This document shows, piece after piece, positions 24,769 to 35,908 of a DNA stretch of 64,000 nucleotides. The notes under the pieces are model-generated. The model had not been told where the DNA came from and searched no databases. It saw only the letters and a list, made by a program, of their open reading frames with translations. The translations under genes and the position numbers were made by a program. Origin of the DNA: Sarcophilus harrisii (Eukaryota > Chordata > Mammalia > Dasyuromorphia > Dasyuridae); contig NC_045426.1 of the NCBI RefSeq assembly GCF_902635505.1, positions 393,130,138 to 393,194,137 on the forward strand. Direction: 5' to 3'. Within the stretch, counting starts at the first letter, position 1. Every line of letters begins with the position of its first letter.

Positions 24769-25915
24769 ACAGGGGCAAAGTGGGTGTTAAATACCTTTCT
24801 TAATACTGTAACTCAAATTCCTTTCTTCTCCCCAGGGCTATAGGATACATACCCTCTGAGAGATCTGATCACCACCTCCCATACCTCATGTGCACTAATT
24901 CTCTTCCCAATCTTTACTTATGCATCATTTCATGTAAAAAAGGGGGGAGTCAGATCAGAAAGACATAACAACACATGAGTATGTTCTGCTAAATTATAAT
25001 ACTCGTGTTCCCTTTTTGTTATGTTGTTGTTTTGGGTATTGTTTTTAAGTATCAGATTTGAATTCAACCTGCCTTCTTCAGATCAAGTGTATTCTTAGAC
25101 TTGTCTTATATTTGAAGTAGACAGAATGAGTCAGAGAATATTCCAAACAATGTATCTGCTTTTCAAGGAGGAAAAATTACAGTGAAATAAATCTGTGGAG
25201 TAATTACGAAGTCAACATTTTGAAAGGTAATGTCTTTGATCTTGGAGAGACCTTTTATCTTTAGAAAGCTATGGAACTAGAGCCAGAAAAAGGGAAAGAT
25301 TTTTTGACATTAAAACCCAAATCTAAAAGATTTCAAGTTAGGATTTATATGGATGAAGTTAGCAATGCAGGAAGAGGAGGGGAGAAGAAAAAAGGAAGGA
25401 GAAGGAACTGCTTTAGTCATACATGGCAAGATTTCCTAGCTATGAATCTATCCCACTTGTATACAATACTATTGACATAACAAAATATTCACATAAGTAA
25501 CATAACTAAATAGCTATATTTTAAGAAATATTAGCTGATTTTTTCAAAGTATTAGTTCTTCCCCATATTAAATTAGCAAGTCTATAATTCCATTCCATTC
25601 TGCCCATGATTCCTTTCTTGTAAAGGTACCAGATTTAAATTCCGCTCTTATTTGCCAATGTTATAAAGGATGTCCTCCTATTCCTGTTTAGATCTGCTAC
25701 TCCCAAAAATATTATATAAGATAGATAGGGACAGTCTGAAATAAGTAATATAGCAGAAATATAGCTCCAGTTGATTCAAGAGAGAATCATCTTTTACCAA
25801 AAGGATATTCCTTAGCTTCATCAGTGTTTTTTAATACTAAGCTAATTCCCAACAGAAAATTCCATCTCTTTCACCAGTATTCACCCACGATATTATATGG
25901 TTGCAAATCAAGGGA
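24769..25915. other. Unassigned stretch
   Basis: Nothing recognised. A 69-codon frame at 25271-25480 is lysine-rich and has no known motif. Confidence 0.35.
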
Positions 25916-25929
25916 CCCATAATTTCAAA

Positions 25930-25941
25930 GATATATATATA

Positions 25942-25977
<36 letters not shown>
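25930..25977. repeat. (TA)n microsatellite
   Basis: TA runs separated by one 'tgtgta'. Confidence 0.93.
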
Positions 25978-25980
<3 letters not shown>

Positions 25981-26204
25981 CATATCTATAATATATGATA
26001 TTCAAGGAGAGGAAAAATTCAGACATAAATATCTCCTCTGATCACTTTCCCAAAAGTAGATATAATGAAATATTTCTGAGGTAGCCATTCTAGGTCAGAG
26101 CTCTCCTAATGATGAGTTCACTATACCATGCTAGGTCTAGACCCATAACACTGAATTCCAGTCATCCTTTTGACATTCTGAATTATATGATATTATTATA
26201 TATG

Positions 26205-26209
<5 letters not shown>

Positions 26210-26252
<43 letters not shown>
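26210..26252. repeat. (TA)n microsatellite
   Basis: Pure TA run of about 43 bases. Confidence 0.95.
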
Positions 26253-26254
<2 letters not shown>

Positions 26255-26256
<2 letters not shown>

Positions 26257-26365
26257 CTCTTCCCCTTCAGAGTATAAGCTTGTGGAGGACAAAGGCTTTT
26301 TGATGTTTCTGTATTTGCATTTCCAGTTCCTTAAGAGTTTTTTCATTGATTCATTCATTCACTAA
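26255..26365 (+). repeat. L2 LINE 3' end
   Basis: 'agagtataagcttgtggaggacaaaggc', 'gtatttgcatttccag', then 'ttgattcattcattca'. The usual L2 3' landmarks, decayed. Confidence 0.7.
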
Positions 26366-26950
26366 GAAAGAGAATTTCCCACATCAGGAAAAGATCCTAA
26401 GAATCCCAATAATTTAATCCAAATCTTCTTGAATCCTTAGGTTCACCTGGATCTGGATAACTCTCCATAAATAAAACTTCCATAAAGATTAATAGTAGCT
26501 GCCAGTCTGGTACTACTGATAGTAAACCTTATTCTCCTATCTTACCAAATTCCTTACTACATGGCTACTCATTTACAAATGGCAACTGATGGGATTCACT
26601 CAATAATATTCCTTGCCATAGTTCAGAGTCGACCAGCAAACACTTAGCTTTTTATTACTTTTGGTCATAGTGGTAATCATTGCATTGTTCTAATTGTGTT
26701 AAGTCCTTGGAACACTGCAAAACTTTTTTAGTGAAAGATGTAGTCATTCAAAAGGGTCATTGAAAATGTACCTTGCTTAGAATATGAGCTCTGAATTAGT
26801 GTATCATTCTGTGCATCTTTTACACACCCTACAGAAGATAAATTGGGTTTAGAATTAAGAGGAGGACACAGGACTAGGATAAATTTGAGAAACCTTTTAT
26901 TATTTTTAATGATAACAAGCTACTTGCCAGCATAAAAATCCATTTTGTCT

Positions 26951-26978
26951 ATTGAGAGAATACTAGTATTCTCCCAAT
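26951..26978. other. 28-bp near-perfect palindrome
   Basis: The core gagaatactagtattctc (26956-26973) is a perfect 18-bp palindrome. The outer arms attg and caat extend it to 28 bp, with one mismatched pair. It is not part of a microsatellite. Role unknown. Confidence 0.6.
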
Positions 26979-27404
26979 GATGCTATCTGGTTTCAAATCT
27001 TGGAACACCACAATCTCAGAAGAAGAAAAAAACCAAGACAATGGAAATATACACGGTGGATAACCTATTGGTATCAAGCTTTTGAACGGATAAACAAGAT
27101 TTGCTCCGGGAACCTTTTTCAATAATAATTTCTATAACTTATTTTGCCCTGATCTGGGATTTCCCATAAAAAGATCAAATGTTACTCATATCTTTCTGAA
27201 GCCAGTTAGCTCCCCTACCAGCATTCAGAATAACAAGATATTAGCTATAAAATAAAATTTATTTCTATTTATTTCAGAAAATCAACAAGCATTTATTAAG
27301 TGCTTAATATATGCCAGGCACTAAGCACAGAGGAATAAAAAGAAGGGCAGAAAATAGTCCCTGCTCTCAAGGATCTCTTCCCAATGAAATGATGGAAGCA
27401 ACAT

Positions 27405-27696
27405 GAAAACAACTAATAATATTAATAGCTCACATTTATTTAGTGCTTACTATATCTTAGGCACTGCAATGAGCACTTTACAATTATTATCTTATTTGAT
27501 TTTCATATCAATCCTGAGAGATAGGTATTATTTTTGTTATTGTTCTTATTGTTATACTCATTTTACAAATGAGGAATCTAAGACAGCGGTTGTAAGTAGG
27601 GTCTCTAGCTAGTAAGAGTCAAAGATCAGATCTGAAATCATATCTTCCTGATTCTAGACACAGTATTTTATCCACTGCCTCACCTAGCTGACCCAA
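27405..27696 (-). repeat. MIR-like SINE, antisense, inserted in L2
   Basis: Complete inverted SINE from 'cacatttatttagtgcttactatatcttaggcac' through 'cattttacaaatgaggaatctaagac' to 'tatccactgcctcacctagctg'. The surrounding L2 reads on across it. Confidence 0.88.
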
Positions 27697-27862
27697 CCAT
27701 GTGCAAATATATAGGTATGTGTGTATACATATATGTGAAAAATTGGAAGTAATCCCTAAATGTAAGTTGGTATTATTAAGGCAGATCAGGAAAGGTATCT
27801 TGTAGAAGGCAAGGTTTTAGTTTGAGACTTAAAGGAAGCCAGGTAGGCCAGAAAATAGAGAA

Positions 27863-27906
27863 TATGAGGGTATGCGGTATGAGATATGAGGTATGAGGTA
27901 TGAGGG
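27863..27906. repeat. Small (tatgagg)n minisatellite
   Basis: About six imperfect copies of a 7-bp unit, grown within the antisense L2. Confidence 0.8.
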
Positions 27907-28519
27907 AAAATATATAAGAAAAAACCAGTGTAAATGCCAAGAGATAGAGTATGTGTGAGTGATAGCAAGAAGAACAGTATCAGTGAACTACAGAGTACAT
28001 AGGGTGATTAGAAACAAGAGATAATGTAGCAGATAGGAGGGAGCCAGGTTAAAAAAGATTTTAAATTCAAAATAGAGGATTTTAACTTGATCTTGAAAGT
28101 GATAAGAAGGTCACTAGAATTTATTGAATTGGGAATGACATGGACAGATCTTCACTTTTAAAAATTCTAATTTGATAGCTAAATAGAATGAGGATTACAG
28201 ATGGAAGAGGCTTGAGGCAGGAAGACTACCCAGAAGATTATTCTAATAGCCAGTGTCTGTTGATAACAGCCTGCCCCAGAGGATGACAGTATCAGAAGAG
28301 AGAAGATCATATAAGAAAAAATATTACAAAGCTAAATTGGACATAACTTAACAAGAGATTGGATTTAGCAGATGAGACAGTAAAGCTCCTTCTGAAGACC
28401 CAGAAAAGAAAGTCATCATCACCAAAGTTTTTGACACTGTTAGATGGTTCAACATCAGGAAAAGGTTTTTTGATAGGTTTTTTTTAATAGAGTTGACATT
28501 AAGAATGATTACAATTTTC

Positions 28520-29215
28520 TTTATTACTGCACCCTAAGATGACTTTCATTTGAAACCCTTGTAATTTCCCCATTAGAATGTGAAATCCTCAGAAAGGCCT
28601 GGAGAAACTTACACAAAGTGATGCTGAGTGAAACGAGCAGGGCCAGGAGATATAATGATCAACTCTGATGGACCTGGCCATCCTCAGCAATGAGATGAAC
28701 CAAATCAGTTCCAATGGAACAGTAATGAACTGAACCAGCTACGCCCAGTGAAAGAACTCTGGGAGATGACTAAGAACCATTACATTGAATTCCCAATCCC
28801 TATATTTTTGCCCACCTGCATTTTTGATTTCCTTCACAGGCTAATTGTACAATATTTCAGAGTCCAATTCTTTTTGTACAGCAAAATAACGGTTTGGTCA
28901 TGTATACTTATTGTGTAACTAATTTATATTTTAATATATTTAGCATCTACTGGTCATCCTACCATCTGGGGGAGGGGGTGGGGAGAAGGAAGGGAAAAAT
29001 TTGAACAAGAGGTTTGGCAATTGTCAATGCTATAAAGTTACCCATACATATAACTTGTAAATAAAAGGCTATTAAAAAAAGAAGAAGAAGAAGAAAAGAA
29101 TGTGAAATCCTTGAGAACTGGGGTTATCCTGCTTCTCTTTTTGTATCCAGAGCATATATATGATTATTTATGCATAGTAAACATTAAATAAGTGTTTTCT
29201 CATTCATTCATGGAT
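28520..29215 (+). repeat. L2 LINE 3' end, split by an L1 insertion
   Basis: The left part ends 'ccccattagaatgtgaaatcct' at 28589. The right part resumes 'tgtgaaatccttgagaactgggg' from the duplicated site and ends 'agtaaacattaaataagtg'. Together they make the standard L2 end. Confidence 0.85.
28590..29096 (+). mobile_element. 5'-truncated L1 3' end with 15-bp perfect target-site duplication
   Basis: Begins in the last codons of ORF2 ('aaggcctggagaaacttacac', 'gctgagtgaaacgagcag'), then the 3'UTR with 'ctaccatctgggggagggggtgg' and 'aataaaaggctatt', and an A-rich tail that has become a GAA repeat. Both flanks are agaatgtgaaatcct (28575-28589 and 29097-29111). The perfect duplication makes it one of the youngest events here. 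Confidence 0.93.
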
Positions 29216-29219
29216 AAAA

Positions 29220-29365
29220 GACTTAATTATCTAAGCTTCAGTTTCCTCATTTATAAAATAGAACTGATAGTACCTATAAAAAGTTATTTCACAGACTTGT
29301 TATGGAAGTTATATGGGATGATGTAAAGTACACTGCAAACCTGAAAACCTTGTACTGTTAAATAG
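29220..29365 (+). repeat. MIR SINE, 3' half
   Basis: 'gcttcagtttcctcatttataaaatag', 'atagtacctataaaaag', 'gatgtaaagtacactgcaaacc'. Confidence 0.75.
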
Positions 29366-30125
29366 GAGGGGTTTTTTACTATCAAGGACTTCTACATGAG
29401 CAAAGGCAAAAAAAAGAAAAAGGACTATTTAAGACATTTATTCCTGGAAAAGAAGTGGGAGGTTACACAAGTTAGGAACCAATGGGGCAGTCCCATTCAT
29501 ACTTCTAAGATGTTAAAATAACCCAAGAAAGGCCTCAATCACATCTGGAGGACTTTTCATAGATGACTATAGAGTAAAACAAACAGAAAAATAAAGGGCA
29601 AGAAGACCTTTAAGATCACTGGTCATTGCAAGCATTTAGTGATGCAATTCCCAATAGGACGGCTACTAAGCAACACTTTGCTAGCTTGATTCTGGTTAAT
29701 GCATCAAAGTGAAAAAAGAACAATTACATTTAAAAAAAAAAACATTGTATAATTCAGAGGGTTTTTATTTGCTTCTTTTCTAATTTAGACTGCTCTTCCT
29801 AAAATTCATTGTTGTTGTTTTTAACTTAGTATATGATATCTAATACTAAGTGTCTTTTGGCATTATTTCTTTAGCACTATCTTTTTCTTTTTACGGTAAC
29901 AAATATATTCATAGCTTTTGAACAATAGAAATAAGGCTAATAAAAATGATAAAGCAACTAACTTTTGTTTTGATTAAGTTTATAATAAAGTCTAGAACAA
30001 ATTTGTTGGACTCATGAACAAGATAGAACGTAAACATATTGTGGACAAAGAACTTTGTGTAGCCTTCAAATATCACAGTCCCTGGCCCATGATAGAAATT
30101 AAATATATTCACAGCCTCAGGAACA
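29366..30125. other. Unassigned stretch
   Basis: No family or gene is recognised. The part 29620-29730 keeps a few CpGs and could be single-copy ancestral sequence. Overlapping short frames at 29909-30214 have no known motif. Confidence 0.35.
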
Positions 30126-30560
30126 TCCATACCTTCTCACTCTGCCTTATTCTACAAATCCATTCAGTTGTCAAATCCAGTCATTTTTACCTTTTTAATA
30201 TCTCTCAAAGATAATCCTTTTTATCTACTCATAGAACTAGTTCAGGCTCTCCTCACATCTGAGTGGACTATAGAAATAGCTTCCTAATTAATTTCCTTGC
30301 CTCAAGTCCCTTCCTTCTCAATTCATCTTAGCTGATAAAAATGATTTTTCTAAAAGGTTATCCATGTCAATATTGTACTTATAAATACATTTTTGTGACT
30401 CCCTATTGTCCCTAGCATGAAATACAAATTTCCCTATTTAGCATTTAAAGACATTCACAAGCTGGACCCAATCAATCTTCAAAACCTTATTGTACATTGC
30501 TACTCTTCCTTCACTCTATGGATCCTATAACCACTACCACTACTCTCCAGCAAAACTCCC
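30126..30560 (+). repeat. L2 LINE ORF2 C-terminal part, sense
   Basis: 'aaatccattcagttgtcaaatcc', 'gacattcacaagctggacccaatc', 'ttccttgcctcaagtccc' are L2 ORF2 landmarks in sense order. It stops before the 3' terminus. Confidence 0.8.
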
Positions 30561-30973
30561 ATCAAGGATGAGGTGGTAAAGGGAAGAGTATGCCTTGATT
30601 TAGAAGGGGGGGTTGGGAGGGGGTAGGAGATAAAGGGAGTTTTGCTTCATCTCAATAAATATTCTTTTATAAAAATTAATTACTGTTAAATTATATTGAA
30701 AAATAGCCAAAATTATATTGTAGAATTAATAATGATTAGATAATATAATACATTGTTAAGCAGCAATTGATATTGGGGGAATGCACTAGAATAGGGGTTT
30801 AAGCCAACAGTATTAGAATTCTCCAAATCCAAGATTTCCAGGTCACATAAGCAACAAGATGGAGAACTAGACTCCATGACCTCTGAAAGCTCTACAAAAC
30901 AAAAATTAAGTACAAAGTAACTACCTGTCTCCTGGTCTAGGATACCCAGAATCAAAAAAAAAAAAAAAAAAAA
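30561..30973. other. Unassigned, with SINE-like tail and A run
   Basis: 30838-30905 ('aggtcacataagcaacaagatggagaactagactcc') resembles a CORE-SINE tail. A run of 19 A follows at 30955-30973, just upstream of the long L1. Confidence 0.35.
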
Positions 30974-31386
30974 GATTAAAAGAAGAAAGTTTTTTTAAAA
31001 AATCCATGAAATGAGGCTCATTGATCCTAAACTCATTCAGCACTCATAGCCCCCAAACTTCTATACCCCCAGTAGTATAATGAGGATACACTAGAAGAGC
31101 AAAGAGGCTTATGACAAACCCATTCTTATTTCCTAATCTCTCTTCTCTTTTTCCATTAGAATGAAGAAAGACCCAGGTTGTATAACTTTATGCATGTTAT
31201 GACATACAGACAGTGCAGTCATTTGGGCAAAATCCTAGACTGGTGAATATAAATTGTTCAGAAAGGGAGAAGACTAAGATGTTTTAAGATCCTCTAAGCA
31301 TTTAAGATTCCCCCAAAGAATCCACTCTCAGAGAAAACAGAATTAGAAAGTGTACAACAGGGAGAAATGAAGCAGAAAGGGGAGAG

Positions 31387-32400
31387 ATGATTTCCAAAGA
31401 TTTCCAAAGGCAAGATTCTGAGATCAGAAATATCAAAAAACACAAGTATATAAATAAAGAGGAAAAAAAACTAACAACAGAAGGAAATATGGCCATCAAA
31501 TTTAGTGTACAAATTCGGGCATATGTGAATAGACACTGTGAAACCAAGAAAAGTGATCCAATATTTGATGAGATAGAAAACCCAATGGAATGTGAAGAGA
31601 GCAGAAACTACAATATACTGTTAACCTGAGTTATTCAAAAGAAAAATGAGAATTATGAGAGTAAAATTTAACTCCTATCTAGAAAAAATAATGAATTTTA
31701 AAAATCCTGGAATTTGCAATCATCACAAAAAGAAACAACAGAGAGAGAATAATAGATTTAGAGTACAAATATACATGAGTAAAGAACAATCTAGAAAAAA
31801 AAGCAAAAAACAAATCAATAACAATAAAGAAAATGTTTACTGTGCAACCAAAACATATGGATCTTGAAATCAGGATGGGAAGAGACAACCTAAGAATCAA
31901 AAATTTCCTAGAAGAACACAACAGAACAAAAAATTCTTAACAGCACAATGCAGGAATAAAGAAAACTGCCCAGAACTTCTGAACATAGTAAATAAAATAT
32001 CAATTGAAATAATTTACAAATCACCCAGGGATGATGGTGGCAGGGAACAATACTATAAATTCCAAGACACATGGCAGTCAAATTTAACAATTCAGTTCAG
32101 AAACATATTTTTCATATGATCAAAATAAAACCTGCCAATACAAAAGAAAGAAAATTCAAATAACACAAGACTATTTTTCACTCACCAGAAAAACGTAGGA
32201 GGGCATAGAATAATGTGTTCCAAAGAGCAATGTATCTCAAGATGCAGCCCAGAATGACTTACCCTGCAAATGTGAGTTTAATCATACATGAAAAAAGATA
32301 GATGTTCAAAAACAAAGAGACATTTAAAACATTTTTAGAAAGAAATCCTAAAGTGAAGAAATTTGCTTCTGAAATATCCCAAATAACAAAAATACATGAG
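31387..32400 (+). pseudogene. L1 ORF1 remains
   Basis: The first 80 codons are open and rich in Lys, Glu, Ile and Asn ('SEIRNIKKHKYINKEEKKL'), as in the L1 ORF1 coiled coil. Farther on, 'gagacaacctaagaatcaaaaatttcctagaag' and 'ggagggcatagaataatgtgttcc' correspond to conserved parts of the RNA-binding domain. Later frames are short and shifted relative to one another, with many stops. Not a functional gene. Confidence 0.65.
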
Positions 32401-32593
32401 GAGTGAATAAATGAAGCAAAGACAATAATAGCAACAGAATGATGAAAAGAGACCAATAAGAATTTTTTTTCCCCACACAAGGTGACAAAGGTGAAGACAA
32501 AAGTCTGGTTAAGATTATAGGAAAGAAGAACAGAGGGCATGATGGACAGAACCTGGTGATACTCCATCTATAGATGAATCAATACTTGGGTGC

Positions 32594-32612
32594 TTTTTTT
32601 TTGGGGGGGGGG
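32594..32612. repeat. T8G10 homopolymer pair
   Basis: A T run immediately followed by a G run in the inter-ORF part of the L1; likely slippage. Confidence 0.9.
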
Positions 32613-33897
32613 GAAGCTAGTACATCATAACATGAAGGGTACATGAAAGAGGAGGAAGGAAGCAAACAGATAAAGAAGAATGTGTGATGTGCTAAGACCA
32701 AATCAATTTTCTCAAATGAGGGAAAAGTGACCCCTGTTATCTCAGAAAAAGAAGAATATATAGGACAGTGGATGAGGAGAAGGGGGAAGAATTGAAAAGG
32801 GAGAGAGAAAAGAAGGAAGCTTTACTTTGATAATAGAATGGTGTGTTCCACTAATGAATGTTTCTTTGGGGGGGGAAGTAGGGGGAAGGTGGTCTATTAA
32901 GGGAGATACTTGCTGAGTGTGTCCTAGGGGATTTGATGCTTAATGAGTCTATTTGTCCTACCTGGGGGCAGGGAGGGGAAGAGGGAAGGACTTGAAACTT
33001 CCAAAGGCATTTGGTACTTGGGATGCAGAACATAAATCTAGAGAGTTTTTTTAGGCAAGTAGGGGGAAAGATATAAAGAGGAAGTTGTAGTGTTGTGATC
33101 CATAATTAGGAATGTGGTAGGAAAGGGACCCTGTATGGAGCACATAGAGACCTCTCTGAAGTCTACAATAATCGGCATTGTTCTGGGAAAGCACAATGAA
33201 TAAAAGGATCCCTATGGCAAGTTTTATAAGATTAGCCAAAAAAAGAAACCACTTAGAAGGGAAAGCCTATAATGGATGAGTTGGAAGTTTTTGTTTCATT
33301 AGGAAGACAACACAGAAAGAGAATAGATAAATATAGGAGGACTAGAGGCTAGAGCAAAGAGAGATTGGATAAGGAAAAGAATGATAGAAAAAGATTTCTC
33401 TCATTTTTTAAAAATGTGAAATTTCTCTCATACCAAAAAGGTTTGGAAAGGAGTGCAAAAGTAAATTTTAAAATACTAATGAATAAAATTAATTGGGAGG
33501 AAAGAAAAGGAAAATCTATCTTAACCAAAAGGGGGCAAAATGGAGAGAAAGAATTATGTAGAGATAAAAAGTGGAAAGAAAAATTAATAAGCAAAACCCC
33601 AGAGGGAAAGGGATGACAAATGAGAAAGGGGGATCAGCAGTAAGGGGAAGAGAGTCATGAGAATGGGGTCACCTTAAAAATTGATTAAATAGGTAAAACA
33701 ACTGAAAGAATATAGTATTGCATTTATAGAAGGGAAAATCACAAAATAATTAGAAGCAGAAAAAAACAATTTTGAACTTAACATTCTTAACTTTGCAAGT
33801 GAATGGATTAAAGAGTCCAGTAAAATGAGAGTGACAGATTAGATAAAAGTATCAAATCCTACAATCTGCTTTTATAAGAAACACATTTATGAAACAA

Positions 33898-34129
33898 TTT
33901 ATTGTTGTTGTTCAGTCATATCTGACTCTATATGATCCCATTTGGATTTTACTTGACAAAGTTAGTGGAATGCCTCCAGTTCATTTTACACATAAGGAAA
34001 TAATACAAACAATGTTAAGTGACTTGTCCAGAGTCATATAGCTAGTAAATGTTTGAGGATATATTTGAACTCATAAAATAACTGACTCCAGGTCCAGTGC
34101 TCTATCCACGGCATTACCAAGTTACCCTC
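33898..34129 (-). repeat. MAR1/WSINE-type SINE, antisense, inserted in the L1 endonuclease region
   Basis: 'attgttgttgttcagtcatatctgactc', 'gatcccatttgg', 'aagtgacttgtccagagtcatatagc', 'ctatccacggcattacc': complete inverted MAR1. Flanks tatgaaacaa (33888-33897) and tataaaacaa (34130-34139) are a 10-bp duplication with one mismatch, and the L1 reads on beyond it. Confidence 0.92.
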
Positions 34130-34544
34130 TATAAAACAAAGATACATGCAAAATAAAACTGAGGAGGCAGAAAACAAATTGACCATTCATCAAATAATTC
34201 CCAAAAAAAGGCAGGAATTGAAATCATGCTAACAAAGCAAAAACAAACATTCAAAAAAATAAAAAGCACAAGGAAATTGCATCATACTAATAGAACCATA
34301 GACAACAAACTAATATTAATAATAAACTTATATATTCCAGATGTCTTAGCCTCTGAATTCATAAAGAAACTGAGTTATAAGAACACATAGATGGTAACAT
34401 AATTTTTACAAGAGGTTTCTTTATTCCTGTCTCAGTTTGGGATAAGTTTAACAGAAAGACAAATAAAAGGGAAAATATGGAACTAAAAAAATTGCTGGAG
34501 AAACTAGAATTAAAAGATTTATGGTGTCTTATAAATGGGACAGC

Positions 34545-34645
34545 ATAAAATATAAATATTTCTTATATTTATATTATATATTATTGGTATAATAATATAT
34601 ATGTGTTTTATTTATATATATATATGTATGTATATTTTATATATA
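34545..34645. repeat. AT-rich low-complexity run
   Basis: Irregular TA/TTA repeats inside the old L1. Confidence 0.8.
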
Positions 34646-35634
34646 CCAAAAGGAATTTCTATAAAAACAGATCAAGTGGTAGGTCACAGAAGGTAGGTAT
34701 ATATTGCAAACAATATAAAAAGGCAAAAATAGTTAATATATTCTTTGTAAAGCATATCACAATAAAAAATAGTAAATTTGTTGAAGGACTACAAACAATA
34801 GCCCTTCAATATTTTGAGGGCCATTCAATAGCCCTCAAACAATAGATATAACCCAAATGGAGAATTAACAATGAAATCCACATAATTGATAGATCAAAAA
34901 ATGAATTACAGAAACAATAACTGTAAAAGAAAGTGATAATGATGAAACAACTGACCAAAATTTCTATAAGGAAAAAAAGTCAAATGTTTACAAACCTACA
35001 CTAACAAAATAGTAGATAAACATTAATGAACTGCTGCATTTAAAAAATAGAAAATCAACAATAATACCTAAAATAAGTATAAAAGAGAAGATATTAAAAT
35101 TAGAAGAAACTAGATAAATTAGAAAAAGCATAGATATGGTATGTAAAACTAAAAGCTGGTTCTTTGAAAGGACTAATAAAATTAGCACGTCCTTAGCTAA
35201 TCTGATTAAAAAGAAAAAAGCAGAAAAATCATATCAATACTAATAAAAGAGAAAGGCGAAATCCCAGCAAAACTAGGAGAAATAAAAAATATAATTAAAG
35301 CATATTGTGGACAGTTATATGCTAACAAAAACTGAGAACATGCAAAAACATAGAGGAATATTTCCAAAAACATAAAATGCCCAAACTATCAGAAGAATAG
35401 ATAAAGATATTAAACAACATGATCTTAGGGGGAAAATAGATGTAGTTTTAAAGGAAATACCAGAAGCATTGAATATTGACTCAAAAATTGTAAATAGAAT
35501 CCTGTCAAACAGACTGCAGTGATTTTTCAAAACAAAAACAAAAAATCACTCATAATGATTGAAAGGGATTTATACCAGAAATGCAAGAGTGGTTCAACTT
35601 CAGGGGTGGAAGGAGAATCAACATAATCATAGTA

Positions 35635-35908
35635 TCACAGGCTAATTGAACACAATTTCAAAGTCCGATTCTTTTTGTACAGTAAAATAACTGTTTGGAC
35701 ATGTATACATATATTGTATTTAACTTATACTTTAACATATTTAACATGTATTGGTCAACCTACCATCTGGGGGAAGGGGTTGGGGGAAGGAAGGGAAAAG
35801 TTGGAATAAAAAGCTTTGCAACTGTCAATGCTGAAAAATTACCCATGCATATATCTTATAAATAAAAAGCTATAATAAAAAATAAACATTTATTAAGCAC
35901 CAAAAAAA
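35635..35908 (+). mobile_element. L1 3'UTR insertion with a foreign 3' tag, inside the older L1
   Basis: Starts 'tcacaggctaattgaacac' and ends 'aataaaaagctataat', the same 3'UTR type as 28590-29096. It is then followed by 'aataaacatttattaagcacc' (an inverted L2/MIR terminus) and a second A run. Both flanks are ataatcatagta (35623-35634 and 35909-35920). The tag lies within the duplicated boundaries, so it came with the insertion. Confidence 0.88.

Larger units (their letters stand above)
27279..28385 (-). repeat. L2 LINE, antisense, split by a SINE
   Basis: 27279-27400 carries the terminus ('caagcatttattaagtgcttaatatatgccaggcac', 'agtccctgctctcaaggatctc'). After the SINE it resumes at 27697 and continues to about 28385 ('gggagccaggttaaaaaag', 'ttgaattgggaatgacatgg', 'agaggcttgaggcaggaag', 'agagattggatttagcagatgag'). 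Total L2 length is about 0.8 kb. Confidence 0.9.
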
